A stretch of DNA of 64,000 bases, taken from contig NZ_JBNAGH010000001.1 in the NCBI RefSeq assembly GCF_049801095.1, positions 1 to 64,000 on the forward strand, written 5' to 3'. The position numbers were made by a program, and so were the translations under genes. The notes beneath the pieces were generated by a model. That model saw nothing but the letters and a program-made list of their open reading frames with translations. It ran no database searches and was not told the origin of the DNA. Numbering within the stretch: the first letter of the stretch is position 1; each line of letters begins with the position of its first letter. The stretch comes from Dinoroseobacter sp049801095 (GTDB taxonomy: Bacteria; Pseudomonadota; Alphaproteobacteria; Rhodobacterales; Rhodobacteraceae). This document shows, in pieces, positions 51,245-59,423 of this stretch.

Positions 51245-52573
51245 TCAGATATCGTCTTCAAGCGCTTCGACAGCCGCTTGCAGCTCGTCCTTGGAGACCT
51301 CTTTCTCGGTCAGCGTGGCCAGCTCGAACACATAGTCCACGACCTTGTCTTCAAAGATCGGCGCGCGCAGCTGCTGCTGCATCTGCTGGTTCTGCTGGAT
51401 GAACTCAAAGAACTGACGCTCCTGACCCGGGTACTGACGCGCCTGCGCCATGATCGCCTGGGTCATCTCGGATTCAGTCACTTCGATTTTGTTCTTCTGA
51501 CCCAGCTCCGCCAGCAGCAGGCCCAGACGCACACGGCGCTCGGCGAGCTTGGTGTGCTCTTCCGTTGCCTCGATCTCCGGGTGGTCATGGCCCTGAACCT
51601 CGGGGTTCTCTTCATGCCACAGCTGATGGGCGATCTGGCCCGCTTCGGCTTCCACCAGGCTCGGCGGCAGCTCGAACTGCACCAGCGTGTCCAGCTCATC
51701 AAGCAGCTTGCGCTTCATCACAGCCCGGGCCGCCCCAGCGTATTCCGCTTCGAGACGCTCGGTGATCTGACCCTTCAGCGCGTCGAGGTCTTCGGCCCCG
51801 AACTGCTTGGCCATCTCGTCATCGACCTCGGCAGCCTTCGGTGCCTTCACTTCCTTGATCTTGCACTCAAAGACCGCGGCCTTCCCGGCCAGATGCTCGG
51901 CTTGGTACTGTTCGGGGAAGCTGACCTCGACATTCTTCTCTTCACCGGCAGAGGTGCCGACGAGCTGCTCTTCGAAGCCCGGGATGAAGGAGTTCGAGCC
52001 GAGGGTCAGCGGATAGTCTTCAGCGGCACCGCCATCAAAGGCTTCGCCATCGACCTTGCCGAGGAAATCGATCACGACCTGATCGCCATCCTCCGCAGCA
52101 CCTTCCTTGGTCTCGAAGGACTTGGCGTTCTCCGCGAGGTTCGACAGGGCCTCGGCCACCGCTTCGTCATCTGCCTTCACCACCAGCTTCTCGAGCGCGA
52201 CGGTGCTGAAATCGGTGTCGGGAACATCCGGCAGAGCCTCATAGCTCATGGCGACCTCGATATCGTCGCCTTCCTTCCAGTCCTCATTGGTCATCTTGAC
52301 CTCGGGCTGAAGGGCCGGACGGTCACCGCTATCCTCGAAATGCTTGGACATGGCGCCATCGATGGATTCCTGCATCGCTTCGCCGAGCAGCTTGGGCCCG
52401 AACTGCTTTTTCAGCAGCGCCATCGGGACCTTGCCCTTGCGAAAGCCCTTCATCTCGATTTCGGGCTGAGCTTCTGCGAGCTTTTCATTGACCTTGGCAT
52501 CGAGCTCATCGGCGGTCACAGTGATCGAATAGCCGCGCTTGAGGCCTTCATTGAGGGTCTCGGTGACGTTCAT
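51245..52573 (-). CDS. tig: Trigger factor
   Basis: A 442-residue ribosome-associated chaperone and prolyl isomerase. The ribosome-binding loop is GFRKGKVPMALLKKQFG (about 44-60), the FKBP domain spans about 150-240 (GDQVVIDFLGKVDGEAFDGG) and the C-terminal helical arms run from 250 to the end, with an acidic tail. The gap upstream of the start includes a small hairpin GGCGGA/TCCGCC (52602-52620) in the leader. Confidence 0.97.
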   Translation of the reverse strand: MNVTETLNEGLKRGYSITVTADELDAKVNEKLAEAQPEIEMKGFRKGKVPMALLKKQFGPKLLGEAMQESIDGAMSKHFEDSGDRPALQPEVKMTNEDWKEGDDIEVAMSYEALPDVPDTDFSTVALEKLVVKADDEAVAEALSNLAENAKSFETKEGAAEDGDQVVIDFLGKVDGEAFDGGAAEDYPLTLGSNSFIPGFEEQLVGTSAGEEKNVEVSFPEQYQAEHLAGKAAVFECKIKEVKAPKAAEVDDEMAKQFGAEDLDALKGQITERLEAEYAGAARAVMKRKLLDELDTLVQFELPPSLVEAEAGQIAHQLWHEENPEVQGHDHPEIEATEEHTKLAERRVRLGLLLAELGQKNKIEVTESEMTQAIMAQARQYPGQERQFFEFIQQNQQMQQQLRAPIFEDKVVDYVFELATLTEKEVSKDELQAAVEALEDDI

Positions 52574-52982
52574 GTCATCCCCTATCGGTTCAGTTCGGAA
52601 AGGCGGAAACGACCTCCGCCAGCAGGTAAATCAGCCGATCTTCTATGTGCGCAGCGGCAAGGGTGCAAGGGGGGAATCGGCCCCGAAGCGGCGTGATCCG
52701 GGGGACAAGCGCGGCACAGGGGCGAACCGGGTGCCTCTGAGCCGGTCAGGCCGCCTCCAGCGAGGCGTCTTCGGTCCCCCGATCGCGCGACCCCGGGCCT
52801 CTGCGCGGCACGTCACGCGGGGTTTGGCGCGCGCCTCGCCAAGGGTCCGGCCCGAGCTGGCCACCCGAGAGAGCCTAGGCGCAACCTAACGCCCTCCTCA
52901 CGACCACATCACAACGCAGCAGGATCCTGAAGGGGCGACGTGTCGGATTTGTACGTCGCGCAGAACTCTTATGGAGGACAGT
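52574..52982. other. Intergenic region upstream of tig
   Basis: This 409-bp stretch must hold the tig promoter. I see the GGCGGA/TCCGCC leader hairpin (52602-52620) and otherwise GC-rich sequence with no convincing gene or promoter pair. Near 52970 a TATGGAGGACAGT Shine-Dalgarno leads into the broken peroxidase gene. Confidence 0.5.
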
Positions 52983-53515
52983 ATGTTATTCTTGAAAGGC
53001 CATGGTGGTCACGCAATCTATGACGATCCGAGCACGGGCTAATCATTGTCCCACGCGTCGGAAGCCAGATCCGTCTGCGGTTTTGGCGTCGCTTAAAGCT
53101 ACCCGGACTGGACCGATGCAAATCTCGGAAAGTTTGGCTATCTCTGCCTGTCCGACGAAGATGCCCCCCACGGCGCGGCGGTCCTGCATGCGCTGACACA
53201 TGTTGCGTCGGACATGATCGATCAGGATCCGCCCGAGGTATCAAACAGCGACATCCCGGCTGCCTATACCTATTTCGGGCAGTTCGTGGATCACGACATC
53301 ACGGCCGGAACCGATCGCGCCGTTTCGGTTTCGAAGAACGACACCGAGGATCTGGCCCCGCTGCCACGCGCCGTGGTGGTGGAGCAGCTGAGCAACCTGC
53401 GGACCGGGCGGCTCGACCTGGACAGCCTGTATGGCGGCGCCGTGCTGAGCCTTGGAACCACCACTAAGATCCCGGGACAGACAACGCCCTTCAGCACGAC
53501 AGAGACAGGGTGCAA
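52983..53515 (+). pseudogene. Truncated and frameshifted heme-peroxidase-like gene
   Basis: The start is good (GGAGGA then ATG at 52983). Frame 1 encodes 19 residues and stops at 53040; the likeness continues in another frame (LIIVPRVGSQIRLRFWRRLK) and returns to the first frame near 53109 (WTDANLGKFGYLCLSDEDAP). The part with IPAAYTYFGQFVDHDITAGT and LRTGRLDLDSLYGGAV is the N-terminal signature of animal-type haem peroxidases found in bacteria. Likeness ends near 53460, about 160 residues in, where a full gene would need several hundred more. It is broken by two compensating indels and by loss of the 3' part. Confidence 0.75.
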
Positions 53516-53537
53516 GCGTTTACACATAGCGTTTCTC

Positions 53538-53750
53538 CTATCTTTCGTATTCGTCCCAGGGTTTCAGTTGATTAGCCAGCGCCGTCATAGCAAGGCGGGT
53601 CACACGGTTCACTGGAACATCCCGGCCAGCCTTGGCATCAGCAAACCACGACTGCATTTTGTTCCGCGACGCATCCAGAGCGAGGGCGGCTTGACGTGCA
53701 GAGGTAAGGCCGGTCGCCTCGGTCCATGCAAGAAAGTCTTGAGCTTTCAT
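53538..53750 (-). CDS. Small HTH-like protein in decayed island
   Basis: A 70-residue basic protein, MKAQDFLAWTEATGL onward. A helix-turn-helix-like stretch (TSARQAALALDASRNKMQSW, about 16-35) is followed by a second helical part (RVTRLAMTALANQLKPW). It resembles small phage or plasmid DNA-binding proteins rather than any named family. TGGAG lies before the ATG at 53750. It is divergent from nothing intact and may be a remnant regulator of the element at this locus. Confidence 0.55.
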   Translation of the reverse strand: MKAQDFLAWTEATGLTSARQAALALDASRNKMQSWFADAKAGRDVPVNRVTRLAMTALANQLKPWDEYER

Positions 53751-53808
53751 AGCTATAACTCCACATTCAGGGTAGCCGCCCTCTGTTTCCGGGGGACGAC
53801 CACTCCGA

Positions 53809-53889
53809 TCACCAGTGGTGGACGATGTTGGTGACAAGGGCCACCACTGTAAAGATCTGGAGAGCAGTAGAGATGATTTGAAGTTTCAT
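53809..53889 (-). CDS. 26-residue hydrophobic peptide with strong Shine-Dalgarno
   Basis: The frame from ATG at 53889 to TGA at 53809 encodes 26 residues, mainly one membrane helix (IISTALQIFTVVALVTNIV) with a basic start and HHW end. AGGAGG lies seven bases before the ATG, and a perfect 9-bp hairpin (53907-53927) lies just upstream. Size, hydrophobicity and island context recall type I toxin or holin-like membrane peptides. It resembles no family I can name. Confidence 0.45.
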   Translation of the reverse strand: MKLQIISTALQIFTVVALVTNIVHHW

Positions 53890-53906
53890 CCTTTTGCCTC
53901 CTGTGC

Positions 53907-53927
53907 GGGGCGGGACCATCCCGCCCC
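53907..53927. repeat. Perfect 9-bp hairpin upstream of the 26-residue peptide
   Basis: GGGGCGGGA (53907-53915) pairs with TCCCGCCCC (53919-53927) across a CCA loop. No T run lies on either side, so it is more likely an mRNA 5' structure or old terminator core than an active terminator. Confidence 0.7.
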
Positions 53928-53957
53928 CTCTAGCACTTGTTTGCATTGGGGGGGCAC

Positions 53958-54191
53958 ATGGCTAAGGCGATGGGCCAACACCGTAGAACAGCAGTCAGCG
54001 AGCCGCACAAGAAAACGCGGGCGCACCGCCAGAGGGAGCGCAGGTCAAGCTCCTCGCGCCAAAGGAACAACGTCAAGTGGAAAGCATTCCGCAAAGTCTT
54101 TGCATATTTGAATGAGATGGACGTCGCTGCTGCTGCATTTGTGGCAATCGCACGGGATGCCACTCGCGCCGCGCAGCAGGAAAAAGGATAG
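53958..54191 (+). CDS. Basic small protein in decayed island
   Basis: A 77-residue protein. The first 45 residues are very basic and Ser/Arg-rich (HKKTRAHRQRERRSSSSRQR) and the last 30 form an Ala-rich helix (FAYLNEMDVAAAAFVAIARD). The ATG at 53958 follows a run of seven Gs. It precedes the excisionase-like gene by three bases. It may bind nucleic acid; I recognise no family. Confidence 0.45.
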   Translation: MAKAMGQHRRTAVSEPHKKTRAHRQRERRSSSSRQRNNVKWKAFRKVFAYLNEMDVAAAAFVAIARDATRAAQQEKG

Positions 54192-54194
54192 ACC

Positions 54195-54376
54195 TTGCCC
54201 GCCACTTCCAAGCCAGTGACGTGCCGTCCAGTGCACTCCCAAGAGGTGTTCGGCATCAGCCGCGCGACCCTCTACCGCTGGGCGAAGGACGGCCACATCA
54301 ACATCTACAAAAAGGCCCCATGAGCTTTGTTAAGGTAGACGAAGTGCCGTTCTACATCGAACAGGGTGTGGGATAG
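54195..54376 (+). pseudogene. Excisionase/AlpA-like HTH gene with one-base frameshift
   Basis: From a TTG at 54195 (or GTG within it) the frame reads VFGISRATLYRWAKDGHINI then stops at 54321. If the reading slips back one base at the A run near 54308-54313 it continues YKKGPMSFVKVDEVPFYIEQ to a stop at 54376, which restores a typical small MerR/AlpA-like DNA-binding protein of about 60 residues. Either one A has been lost or a -1 frameshift is used. Such proteins act as excisionases or regulators of integrated elements, fitting its place next to a tRNA gene. Confidence 0.6.
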
Positions 54377-54430
54377 AAGGTGGGTTCAAAACCGCCTATC
54401 CGGGATCTTCGCAATAAAATCAACGGGAGC

Positions 54431-54515
54431 TGGTGCGGGTGAAGGGACTCGAACCCCCACGCCTTGCGGCGCCAGAACCTAAATCTGGTGCGTCTACCAG
54501 TTCCGCCACACCCGC
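54431..54515 (-). tRNA. tRNA-Leu (anticodon UAG), CCA encoded
   Basis: An 85-base tRNA on the minus strand. The acceptor stem is GCGGGTG (from 54515) with CACCCGC, discriminator A and an encoded CCA (54433-54431). The anticodon arm is CCAGA-TTTAGGT-TCTGG, anticodon TAG. A long variable arm (GCCGCAAGGCG region) and GGTTCGAGTCC T arm confirm a Leu isoacceptor. Its 3' end faces the decayed island. Confidence 0.98.
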
Positions 54516-54639
54516 ACGTGCTCCGGTTAGCAAAGCCTCGCCGCGAAGGCGAGAGGGAATTGTCGCGCAGACAGTTTCATGACACTAACGCGACGTTCAG
54601 AACTCTGGTGTATGGCGGGGTTCAACTCGTTGAAACAAC

Positions 54640-55701
54640 TTGGCGCCCCAGGCATTGTCCTACAAAATCTACGCCTTGGAAGAGACCCATATCACAGTCG
54701 CCGGAGGCCAGCTCTCCGGGGGCAATCAGGGCAATGGCAAGCACCTTGTCGGCAAGGAGATCACGCTCAATACCGGCGATTGGGTGCCGGTCTCGATCTC
54801 GGACAATGACGACCATTTCGCCGATTCCGATGGCAGCCAGCGGTTGGCTGAGCCACTCGACTTCAACGGAGGCTCCTATTCCGGCAACCAGAAGGTCGAG
54901 GCCGAGTATACACTCCAGGTCACTGACGGGAGCGAGACCTACACGCTCATCGGGTTCAACATCAACGAGCCCGGCGCGAAGAACGCCTATGGCACGGTGG
55001 AAGGCCTCGCCTTCATCGACAAGTTTCCGCCCGTGGGCACGCCGCTCAAGGTGGTCAGCGCCTCCGAGGGGCCGGGCAAAAGCGCGCAACACCACGAAAC
55101 TTATGCCCAGCCGCCTTGTTTTACCGCAGGTACACTGATCGAGACACCAAAGGGCCCGGTTCCGGTCGAGACCCTGCGCGAGGGGGATGCCGTGCTGACC
55201 CGGGACGCGGGGGTACAGATCATCCGCTGGGCCGGGGCGGCCCATATCGACAGCGCGCGACTGGCTGGAAACGCGCGGTTCCGCCCGGTTCTGATCCGGG
55301 CAGGCGCCTTTGCCCCGGGACTGCCCGCGCGCGACATGCAGGTGTCGCGTCAGCATCGGGTGCTGATGGAGGATTGGCGCGCGGATCTGCTCTTTGGCAG
55401 CACGGAGGTGCTCGCCGCGGCGGTGCATCTGGTCAATGATGACACGGTGCAACATGTCTACGACCTGACCCCTGTCACCTATTACCACTTCATGTTCGAC
55501 GCCCATCAGATCGTGCGCGCGGACGGGATCTGGGCCGAGAGCCTCCGCCCCGGCCCCGCGGTGGTCTCAACTCTGGGCCGTGCGGCACAGGAAGAGTTGT
55601 TCGAGATCTTCCCGGAATTGCGCGAGGCGGAGGAGGCCCCCTTCCCCGCCGCGCGGCCATTGCTGCGCGATTGGGAGACGGCGGTCCTACTCCAGTCCTA
55701 G
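54640..55701 (+). CDS. Hint-domain (Hint_2) protein
   Basis: About 353 residues. The N-terminal part (about 8-145) is a secreted-protein-like beta module with Gly/Asn/Asp-rich turns (TLQVTDGSETYTLIGFNINE). The Hint domain starts at CFTAGTLIETPKGPVPVETL (Cys160), continues with DAVLTRDAGVQIIRWAG and VSRQHRVLM, and ends near 310. Hint_2 proteins are abundant in Rhodobacterales and are presumed secreted and self-processing. The start is unclear: no ATG fits, and TTG codons at 54640 or a few codons later are the options. The 3' end overlaps the convergent nnr gene by 15 bases. Confidence 0.82.
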   Translation: MAPQALSYKIYALEETHITVAGGQLSGGNQGNGKHLVGKEITLNTGDWVPVSISDNDDHFADSDGSQRLAEPLDFNGGSYSGNQKVEAEYTLQVTDGSETYTLIGFNINEPGAKNAYGTVEGLAFIDKFPPVGTPLKVVSASEGPGKSAQHHETYAQPPCFTAGTLIETPKGPVPVETLREGDAVLTRDAGVQIIRWAGAAHIDSARLAGNARFRPVLIRAGAFAPGLPARDMQVSRQHRVLMEDWRADLLFGSTEVLAAAVHLVNDDTVQHVYDLTPVTYYHFMFDAHQIVRADGIWAESLRPGPAVVSTLGRAAQEELFEIFPELREAEEAPFPAARPLLRDWETAVLLQS

Positions 55702-57312
55702 ATCCCGGAACACGTGCGGCAGCATCTCCGGCAGGTCCTCGGCGATCAGCCCGGGACCAAAGGCGCGCGCGGCCTCCATATGGAGCCACACACCGGTTTC
55801 GGCGGCCAATTGCGGATCGAACCCGCGCGCGAGCAGCCCCGTGATGATGCCGGCCAGTACATCGCCCGACCCGGCGGTCGCCAGCCATGGTGCGGAGCGC
55901 TCATAGAGAGCCGCGTTGATAGCACATCGCCCGTCCGGGGACGCAATCACCGTATCAGGGCCTTTGAAGAGCACAGTGCAGCCCGCGCGCTTCGCCGCCG
56001 CCCGCGTGGCGTCGACCTTGGAATAGGCGGGGCCTTTGAGAGGTGGGGCCGCAAGCTCCGCCGCGATATCCGGGAACAGCCGCGCGAACTCGCCCCCATG
56101 GGGCGTCAGAACCACACTCGGGTGAAGCGCATCGAACAAAGCCTGCGGGTCTTCGGCGAAGGAGGTCAGCGCATCCGCGTCCAGCACCGTCGCGCGCTCG
56201 GCAGAAAGGGCCGCAATGACAAGCGCGCGGGTGTCGTCCCCGACCCCGAGCCCCGGCCCAAGGCAAAGCGCGTTCAAGCGGCCGTCTTCCAGCAACCCTG
56301 TCAAACCTACGGCATCCTCACAGCGCCGCAGCATGATCGCCGTCAGCTGGGTCGCGCATTCCATCATCGCGGATCCCGGCGCGCCGACCGTCACCAGCCC
56401 TGCCCCGACCCGAAGCGCTCCACGCGCCGCAAGACGGGCAGCGCCGGATCTGCCCATGGGACCGGACAAGACCAAAGCATGGCCGTGGCCAAACTTGTGC
56501 TCTGCCTTGTGCTTGGAGAGTGCGGACGCAGACGGCGCGTCCACTGAAGTTGTGATGTCGCCCGGCGGCACCGCTGGGCCGGTCCCGACCGCTCGCAACC
56601 TCGGGCGAGAACGTTCCGCAGCAGAGCCATCTGCAGAGCTCAGACCGATGCTTTTGACCACAACCTTGCCGCACGCCTCGGGACCATCCGCCAGCACATG
56701 CCCCAGTTTGGCGCTATGGAGTGTCACCGAAAGATCCGCGGGCAGAGTCGTACCGAGGATGCGACCGCTATCCGCGCAGAGCCCGCTTGGCGTATCGACC
56801 GCGACCCGGCGCACGCCTTTCGCAACCAATTGATCTTGCAAGGGCGGGGTGGCGAGCGTGGAAAACAGCCCACCGAAGGCCCGTGTCAGCCCCGTGCCGA
56901 AGAGCGCATCAAGGAGCAGATCGACGCCCCTCTCGATATGCAAGTGATCATCCATCAAGGGCTTGGGCGCGATGGCGCGGGTCTCAACCGCGCCAAGTTC
57001 CAACCACCTCTCATAATTCACCCGAGCATCCGGCGGCAGCTTGTTCGGGTCGCCATAAAGAAAGACTTCGACCTGCCAGCCCAACTCCTTCAGCAGCCGC
57101 GCCACCACAAAGCCGTCACCGCCATTGTTGCCGGGACCACAGAGGACCACGGCGCGGTGCGGCACCTTGGCCAACTCCGGCCATTCCTCGAAAATCGCCT
57201 CGACCACGCCGCGCCCGGCGCGCTCCATCAGCTCAAGCCCGGTCACAGCACCGCTGTCGATCGCGGCCTGCTCGATGGCCCGCATTTGGGCCGCTGTGAG
57301 GAGCTCTGACAT
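55687..57312 (-). CDS. nnr: Bifunctional NAD(P)H-hydrate repair enzyme
   Basis: A 541-residue YjeF-type fusion. The N-terminal epimerase domain (about 1-215: CGPGNNGGDGFVVARLL, VDTPSGL) and the C-terminal ADP-dependent dehydratase domain (about 225-541: VLTPHGGEFARLFPD, VLFKGPDTVIASPDG, WLATAGSGDVLAGIITGLLA) together restore damaged NADHX and NADPHX. It is divergent from glnB. Confidence 0.95.
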   Translation of the reverse strand: MSELLTAAQMRAIEQAAIDSGAVTGLELMERAGRGVVEAIFEEWPELAKVPHRAVVLCGPGNNGGDGFVVARLLKELGWQVEVFLYGDPNKLPPDARVNYERWLELGAVETRAIAPKPLMDDHLHIERGVDLLLDALFGTGLTRAFGGLFSTLATPPLQDQLVAKGVRRVAVDTPSGLCADSGRILGTTLPADLSVTLHSAKLGHVLADGPEACGKVVVKSIGLSSADGSAAERSRPRLRAVGTGPAVPPGDITTSVDAPSASALSKHKAEHKFGHGHALVLSGPMGRSGAARLAARGALRVGAGLVTVGAPGSAMMECATQLTAIMLRRCEDAVGLTGLLEDGRLNALCLGPGLGVGDDTRALVIAALSAERATVLDADALTSFAEDPQALFDALHPSVVLTPHGGEFARLFPDIAAELAAPPLKGPAYSKVDATRAAAKRAGCTVLFKGPDTVIASPDGRCAINAALYERSAPWLATAGSGDVLAGIITGLLARGFDPQLAAETGVWLHMEAARAFGPGLIAEDLPEMLPHVFRDLGLE

Positions 57313-57369
57313 CTCACCCCATCAAGTTGTTTTTCAGTTGCCCATTTTGAAGGCATGCTGCACAAATCG

Positions 57370-57382
57370 CAGACAGCGTCTG
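57370..57382. promoter_or_regulatory. Small dyad in the glnB promoter region
   Basis: CAGAC-AGC-GTCTG (57370-57382) is a perfect 5-bp dyad about 100 bases before glnB. The glnBA operon is normally under NtrC control; I could not find a convincing sigma54 -24/-12 pair or a full NtrC box, so this remains only a candidate site. Confidence 0.35.
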
Positions 57383-57482
57383 TGTTTTCGCAAGATGCGA
57401 CCTAGTCCCGTCACGCTACCGAATTGTGGAGGGTAAATGAAAGTGTTCTGCAAAAGGCCACGGAATTAGAGGGAGTCGGGGG

Positions 57483-57821
57483 ATGAAGAAAATCGAGGCT
57501 GTCATCAAGCCGTTCAAGCTCGATGAAGTGAAGGAAGCGCTCCAGGAAATTGGTGTTCAGGGGCTTTCCGTCGTCGAGGTCAAAGGCTTTGGACGCCAGA
57601 AGGGACATACGGAGCTCTATCGGGGCGCGGAGTATGTCGTGGATTTTCTGCCCAAGGTGAAAATCGAAGTCGTTCTGTCCGATGATCAGGCCGAGGGGGC
57701 GATTGACGCCATCGTGGCCGCCGCCAAAACCGACAAGATCGGCGATGGCAAGATCTTCGTCTCGACTGTCGAGCAAGCCATCCGCATCCGAACCGGCGAG
57801 ACCGGCGAAGACGCGCTCTGA
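57483..57821 (+). CDS. glnB: Nitrogen regulatory protein P-II
   Basis: A 112-residue PII protein. The T-loop is KGFGRQKGHTELYRGAEYVVDF with uridylylation Tyr51, and the B and C loops (TDKIGDGKIFVSTVEQAIRIRTGE) bind ATP and 2-oxoglutarate. It signals nitrogen status to GlnE/NtrB. GAGGGAGTCGGGGG precedes the ATG. It is 77 bases upstream of glnA, a standard pair. Confidence 0.98.
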   Translation: MKKIEAVIKPFKLDEVKEALQEIGVQGLSVVEVKGFGRQKGHTELYRGAEYVVDFLPKVKIEVVLSDDQAEGAIDAIVAAAKTDKIGDGKIFVSTVEQAIRIRTGETGEDAL

Positions 57822-57898
57822 TCGCACGGCGCGGCCGCGCCCAGCGCCCGCGCAGCACTTACAACAACCCACACAACCGATTGAAAGGGAAAGGTCAC

Positions 57899-59305
57899 AT
57901 GAGCAAAGACGCTGTTCTCAAGACCATCAAGGACGAGGACGTCGAATATGTCGACATCCGCTTCACGGACCCGCGCGGCAAGCTGCAGCACGTGACGGTG
58001 ATGTCCGACCAGGTGGATGCGGACTTCCTCGACGAAGGGTTCATGTTCGATGGCTCCTCCATTGCCGGCTGGAAATCCATCGACGAGTCGGACATGAAAC
58101 TGATGCCCGACACCGAGAGCGCGTATATCGACCCGTTCTATGCCGAAAAGACCCTCTGCCTGCACTGCTCCATCGTCGAGCCGGACACGGGCGAAGCTTA
58201 TGCCCGTGACCCGCGCGGCACTGCCGAGAAGGCCGAGGCCTACCTGAAGTCCTCCGGCATCGGCGACGTCTCCTATTTCGGGCCCGAAGCGGAATTCTTC
58301 CTCTTTGACGACGTGCGCATCTCCACCGAGATGAACAAGGTCGCCTTCGAGGTGGACGCTCAGGACGCTGCCTGGAATGGCGACGCCGAGTACGAGATGG
58401 GCAACATGGGCCACCGCCCGGGCGTCAAGGGCGGCTACTTCCCGGTCAACCCGACCGACGCGGCACAGGACCTGCGCTCCGAGATGCTCTCGACCATGAA
58501 GCGCATGGGCATGAAGGTCGACAAGCACCACCACGAAGTGGCGTCCTGCCAGCACGAGCTGGGTCTGATCTTTGGCTCCCTGACCCATCAGGCGGACGAG
58601 CTGCAGAAGTATAAGTACGTGATCCACAACGTGGCCCACGCCTATGGCAAATCGGCGACCTTCATGCCGAAGCCGATCGCGGGCGACAACGGCACCGGCA
58701 TGCACGTGAACATGTCCATCTTCAAAGACGGCAAGCCGCTCTTTGCAGGCGACAAGTACGCAGACCTGTCCCAGGAGGCGCTGTACTTCATCGGCGGTAT
58801 CCTGAAGCACGCCAAGGCTCTGAACGCCTTCACCAACCCCTCGACCAACTCCTATAAGCGTCTGATCCCGGGCTTCGAAGCCCCCGTTCTGCGCGCGTAT
58901 TCCGCTCGGAACCGCTCCGGCTGCGTGCGGATCCCGTGGGCCGAGAACCCGAAGGCCAAGCGCGTCGAGGCGCGCTTCCCCGACCCGGCGGCGAACCCCT
59001 ATCTGTGCTTTGCGGCCCTGCTCATGGCTGGCCTCGACGGCATCAACAACAAGATCGATCCGGGCGAAGCCTCCGACAAGGATCTCTACGATCTGCCGCC
59101 GGAAGAGCTGGCCGGCATCCCGACCGTCTGTGCCTCCTTGCGCGAAGCCATGGACGAGCTCGAGAAGGATCACGAGTTCCTGCTGGCCGGTGACGTGTTC
59201 ACCAAGGACCAGATCGAGGGCTACATGGAGCTCAAGTGGGAAGAGATCTACGCCTACGAGCACACGCCGCACCCGATGGAATACAAGCTGTACTACAGCT
59301 GCTGA
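57899..59305 (+). CDS. glnA: Glutamine synthetase type I
   Basis: A 468-residue GSI-beta making glutamine from glutamate, ammonia and ATP. The motifs are FMFDGSSIAGWKSI, FGPEAEFFLFDDV, KHHHEVASCQHELG, NGTGMHVNMSIFKDGKPLF and the adenylylation loop DLYDLPPEE with its Tyr near residue 397. The ATG at 57899 follows AAAGGGAAAGG. A strong terminator follows. Confidence 0.98.
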   Translation: MSKDAVLKTIKDEDVEYVDIRFTDPRGKLQHVTVMSDQVDADFLDEGFMFDGSSIAGWKSIDESDMKLMPDTESAYIDPFYAEKTLCLHCSIVEPDTGEAYARDPRGTAEKAEAYLKSSGIGDVSYFGPEAEFFLFDDVRISTEMNKVAFEVDAQDAAWNGDAEYEMGNMGHRPGVKGGYFPVNPTDAAQDLRSEMLSTMKRMGMKVDKHHHEVASCQHELGLIFGSLTHQADELQKYKYVIHNVAHAYGKSATFMPKPIAGDNGTGMHVNMSIFKDGKPLFAGDKYADLSQEALYFIGGILKHAKALNAFTNPSTNSYKRLIPGFEAPVLRAYSARNRSGCVRIPWAENPKAKRVEARFPDPAANPYLCFAALLMAGLDGINNKIDPGEASDKDLYDLPPEELAGIPTVCASLREAMDELEKDHEFLLAGDVFTKDQIEGYMELKWEEIYAYEHTPHPMEYKLYYSC

Positions 59306-59330
59306 TCCTCGGATCCGAACCAAGATCGAA

Positions 59331-59355
59331 AGGGCGCCTCCGGGCGCCCTTTTTT
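59331..59355 (+). terminator. Intrinsic terminator of glnA
   Basis: An 8-bp stem (59331-59338 with 59343-59350) and TCCG loop is followed by five further Ts. Confidence 0.92.
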
Positions 59356-59423
59356 ATTGCTCGATTTCAATTTGGGAGTTGAGGCAGGCAAGCTTTTGTA
59401 TTCGAGAGCCGGCTTGCTTCTCA

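Noticed and set aside
53516..53834. Continuation of the peroxidase frame to a 206-codon open frame
   Set aside because: Residues after about 53460 have no family likeness and run antisense to the small HTH-like gene.
54431..54460. Search for a second copy of the tRNA-Leu 3' end as an att site
   Set aside because: No matching direct repeat was found between 52574 and 53540 by eye, so no attachment site is claimed.
57313..57482. Sigma54 promoter for glnBA
   Set aside because: No GG-N10-GC pair with adequate flanking match was found, and TGCAC near 57357 lacks the second NtrC half-site.
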